NCBI RefSeq assembly: GCF_013177695.1
Contig: NZ_WOEY01000058.1
Span: 86,219-150,218, forward strand
From: Paraburkholderia solitsugae
GTDB taxonomy: Bacteria > Pseudomonadota > Gammaproteobacteria > Burkholderiales > Burkholderiaceae
Direction: 5' to 3'
Length of the DNA stretch: 64,000 nucleotides
The notes below the pieces were generated by a model, which saw nothing but the letters and a program-made list of their open reading frames with translations, did not search any database and was not told where the DNA came from. The translations under genes and the position numbers were made by a program. This document shows positions 62,292 to 64,000 of this stretch, one piece after another. Each line of letters begins with the position of its first letter. Position 1 is the stretch's first letter.

Positions 62292-62568
62292 CAATAGCAT
62301 TGCAAAAATCGCATTCTGTTAATGGCCACTCTTACCTATATTTTTAGGTGCGGTAGGTCTGCCGACGCGCGCCGTCCTGGTCCAATGCACGCCACGACAT
62401 CCGTTATCGAACGAACACCATGCGCGTCGGGTGACAGCAGTAGCACATCAGAAAGAGCCCACCCTGTGTTTTTCCGGCACCCCGCCGGCGCGGGATCGGC
62501 GATCCACCGTAGAAAGCCAGATGCCGTAGAAGAACAGGTGGTGGGTACATCCCTCAAGGAGATAGCGA

Positions 62569-64000
62569 ATGTCAGACGAAGCAAAGTGCCCGTTCAACCA
62601 TGCCGCCGGCGGCGGCACGACGAACCGTGACTGGTGGCCCAAGCAGCTGCGGGTGGACCTGCTCAGCCAGCACTCCAGCAAGTCCAACCCGTTGGACAAC
62701 AGCTTCAACTACGCCGAGGCTTTCAGAAGCCTTGATTTCGCTGCGGTGAAGAAGGACCTCGCGGCGCTGATGACCGATTCGCAGGACTGGTGGCCGGCAG
62801 ACTTCGGCCACTACGGTCCGTTTTTCATCCGCATGGCCTGGCACAGTGCCGGCACGTACCGCATCGGCGACGGCCGTGGCGGTGCCGGACGCGGTCAGCA
62901 GCGTTTCGCGCCGCTCAACAGCTGGCCGGACAACGTCAGCCTCGACAAGGCTCGCCGCCTGCTCTGGCCGATCAAACAGAAGTACGGCCAGAAGCTTTCC
63001 TGGGCCGACCTGTTGATTCTCACCGGCAACGTCGCGCTCGAGACCATGGGCTTCAAGACCTTCGGCTTCGGCGGCGGTCGCGAGGACACCTGGGAGCCGG
63101 ACCAGGACGTCTACTGGGGCGACGAAAAGACCTGGCTGGGCGGCGACGTCCGGTATGGCAAGGGTGCAGCCGGCAAAGACGAAGGCGTGATCGTGGGGGA
63201 CCAGGCGTTGCACGGCGGCGAGGTCAGCCGCGACGACAACGGACGTAACCTGGAAAATCCGCTGGGCGCCGTCCAGATGGGCCTGATCTATGTCAACCCG
63301 GAAGGTCCGGACGGCAATCCCGACCCGCTCGCCGCGGCAGTGGATATCCGTGAAACCTTCGCGCGCATGGCCATGAACGACGAGGAGACGGTCGCGCTGA
63401 TCGCCGGTGGCCACGCCTTTGGCAAGACGCACGGTGCCGGTCCTGCCGACCACGTGGGGCCGCCACCGGAAGGCGGCAGCCTCGAGGACCAGGGGCTGGG
63501 CTGGAAGAGCAGCTTTGGCACTGGCCACGGCGGCGACACGATCTCCAGCGGTCTGGAAGTCACCTGGAGCACCACGCCGACGAAGTGGGGCAACGGTTAC
63601 CTGGAGAACCTGTTCAAGTACGACTGGGAACTGACCAAGAGCCCCGCCGGTGCCAACCAATGGGTCGCCAAAGGTGCCGGCGAAACGATCCCGCACGCTC
63701 ACGATTCCTCGAAGAACGTGCAGCCGACGATGCTCACCACCGACCTCTCGTTGCGCTTCGATCCCGCTTACGAGAAGATTTCGCGGCGTTTTCTGGCGAA
63801 TCCCGACCAGCTCGCCGATGCCTTCGCCCGTGCATGGTTCAAGCTGACCCACCGCGACATGGGGCCGCGCGCCCGCTACCTTGGCCCGGAAGTGCCGGCC
63901 GAACAGTTGCTCTGGCAAGACCCCATCCCGGCGGTCGACCACCCGCTGGTCGATGCGCAGGATATCGCTGCACTCAAGCAGAAGATCCTGGCCTCCGGAC
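62569..64000 (+). CDS. katG: Catalase-peroxidase KatG, C-terminus cut by window edge
   Basis: Bifunctional haem enzyme removing hydrogen peroxide. ATG 62569 has AAGGAG 8 nt upstream; about 477 residues are visible of the usual ~730, so the C-terminal domain is mostly missing. The distal haem site is RMAWHSAGTYR (Arg88, Trp91, His92), the proximal His lies in LIAGGHAFGKTHGAGP, and GLIYVNPEGP holds the Tyr that cross-links to that Trp in known KatGs, with Met in TFARMAMND completing the Met-Tyr-Trp adduct. The gene points out of the window, divergent from the dke1-like operon, and is probably under OxyR control. Confidence 0.97.
   Translation, partial: MSDEAKCPFNHAAGGGTTNRDWWPKQLRVDLLSQHSSKSNPLDNSFNYAEAFRSLDFAAVKKDLAALMTDSQDWWPADFGHYGPFFIRMAWHSAGTYRIGDGRGGAGRGQQRFAPLNSWPDNVSLDKARRLLWPIKQKYGQKLSWADLLILTGNVALETMGFKTFGFGGGREDTWEPDQDVYWGDEKTWLGGDVRYGKGAAGKDEGVIVGDQALHGGEVSRDDNGRNLENPLGAVQMGLIYVNPEGPDGNPDPLAAAVDIRETFARMAMNDEETVALIAGGHAFGKTHGAGPADHVGPPPEGGSLEDQGLGWKSSFGTGHGGDTISSGLEVTWSTTPTKWGNGYLENLFKYDWELTKSPAGANQWVAKGAGETIPHAHDSSKNVQPTMLTTDLSLRFDPAYEKISRRFLANPDQLADAFARAWFKLTHRDMGPRARYLGPEVPAEQLLWQDPIPAVDHPLVDAQDIAALKQKILASG

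Larger units (their letters stand above)
61990..62568. promoter_or_regulatory. Divergent intergenic region between the dke1-like operon and katG
   Basis: 579 bp without a credible gene. It holds GATATCGT (62003-62010) and its reverse complement ACGATATC (62053-62060) flanking C-rich and G-rich runs, close to dke1. Nearer katG there is an AT-rich region with an OxyR-like half-site (62277-62291) and ACCTA/TAGGT arms at 62334-62349. Confidence 0.5.

Overview
The window is high-GC DNA (roughly 60-65% by eye) from a betaproteobacterium, most likely Paraburkholderia or a close Burkholderiaceae relative. This is inferred from the porin type, the lipoyl-bearing dihydrolipoyl dehydrogenase, the abundance of LysR regulators, and the PHB genes. 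No rRNA, tRNA, insertion sequence, integrase or CRISPR array was seen. About 53 protein genes fill the window. It is cut inside maeB on the left and inside katG on the right.

Region 1 (1-26.6 kb) is one large central-carbon block. On the minus strand, aceE-aceF-lpdA (pyruvate dehydrogenase), a phasin gene and maeB follow a LysR gene. Divergent from that LysR gene, on the plus strand, lie gcl-hyi-glxR-ttuD-pyk-eno, then dctA, phaA, alc (allantoicase), allA (ureidoglycolate lyase), phaB, phaZ and aceB. Read together these genes describe a continuous route: allantoate to ureidoglycolate to glyoxylate; two glyoxylate to tartronate semialdehyde to glycerate to 2-phosphoglycerate to PEP to pyruvate to acetyl-CoA; then acetyl-CoA to 3-hydroxybutyryl-CoA and PHB. 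Malate synthase joins glyoxylate with acetyl-CoA, and MaeB can turn the malate into pyruvate plus NADPH, which PhaB needs. The PHB synthase (phaC), allantoinase and urease are not in the window.

Region 2 (26.6-40.3 kb) appears to be a nitrogen-compound uptake and breakdown block: a double-length (tandem) IclR regulator, a polyamine-type ABC transporter (ATPase, two permeases, binding protein), an amidase, a class III aminotransferase, an aldehyde dehydrogenase, a porin, a LuxR-type regulator and an agmatinase/ureohydrolase. A perfect 12-bp inverted repeat lies in the promoter between the IclR gene and the transporter. Region 3 (40.6-47.3 kb) holds a LysR gene and a MarR-controlled tripartite efflux operon (outer-membrane lipoprotein, HlyD/EmrA-type adaptor, EmrB-type pump) followed by a DUF302 gene. 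Nearly identical palindromes sit at the marR start and in front of the pump operon.

Region 4 (47.3-53.1 kb) has a TetR-type repressor divergent from an enoyl-CoA hydratase, CaiB-type CoA transferase, fumarylacetoacetase and MFS transporter operon. Region 5 (53.2-59.1 kb, minus strand) is an unassigned catabolic operon: MaoC hydratase, flavin reductase, an alpha/beta hydrolase fused to an NTF2-like domain, a second hydrolase, enoyl-CoA hydratase and LysR, with a tautomerase gene upstream. Region 6 (59.5-64 kb) has an AraC regulator, a small operon encoding a Dke1-like diketone dioxygenase, an NTF2-like protein and glyoxalase I, and finally katG preceded by an OxyR-like half-site. Functions in regions 2, 4 and 5 are inferred from families and context; the substrates are not known.
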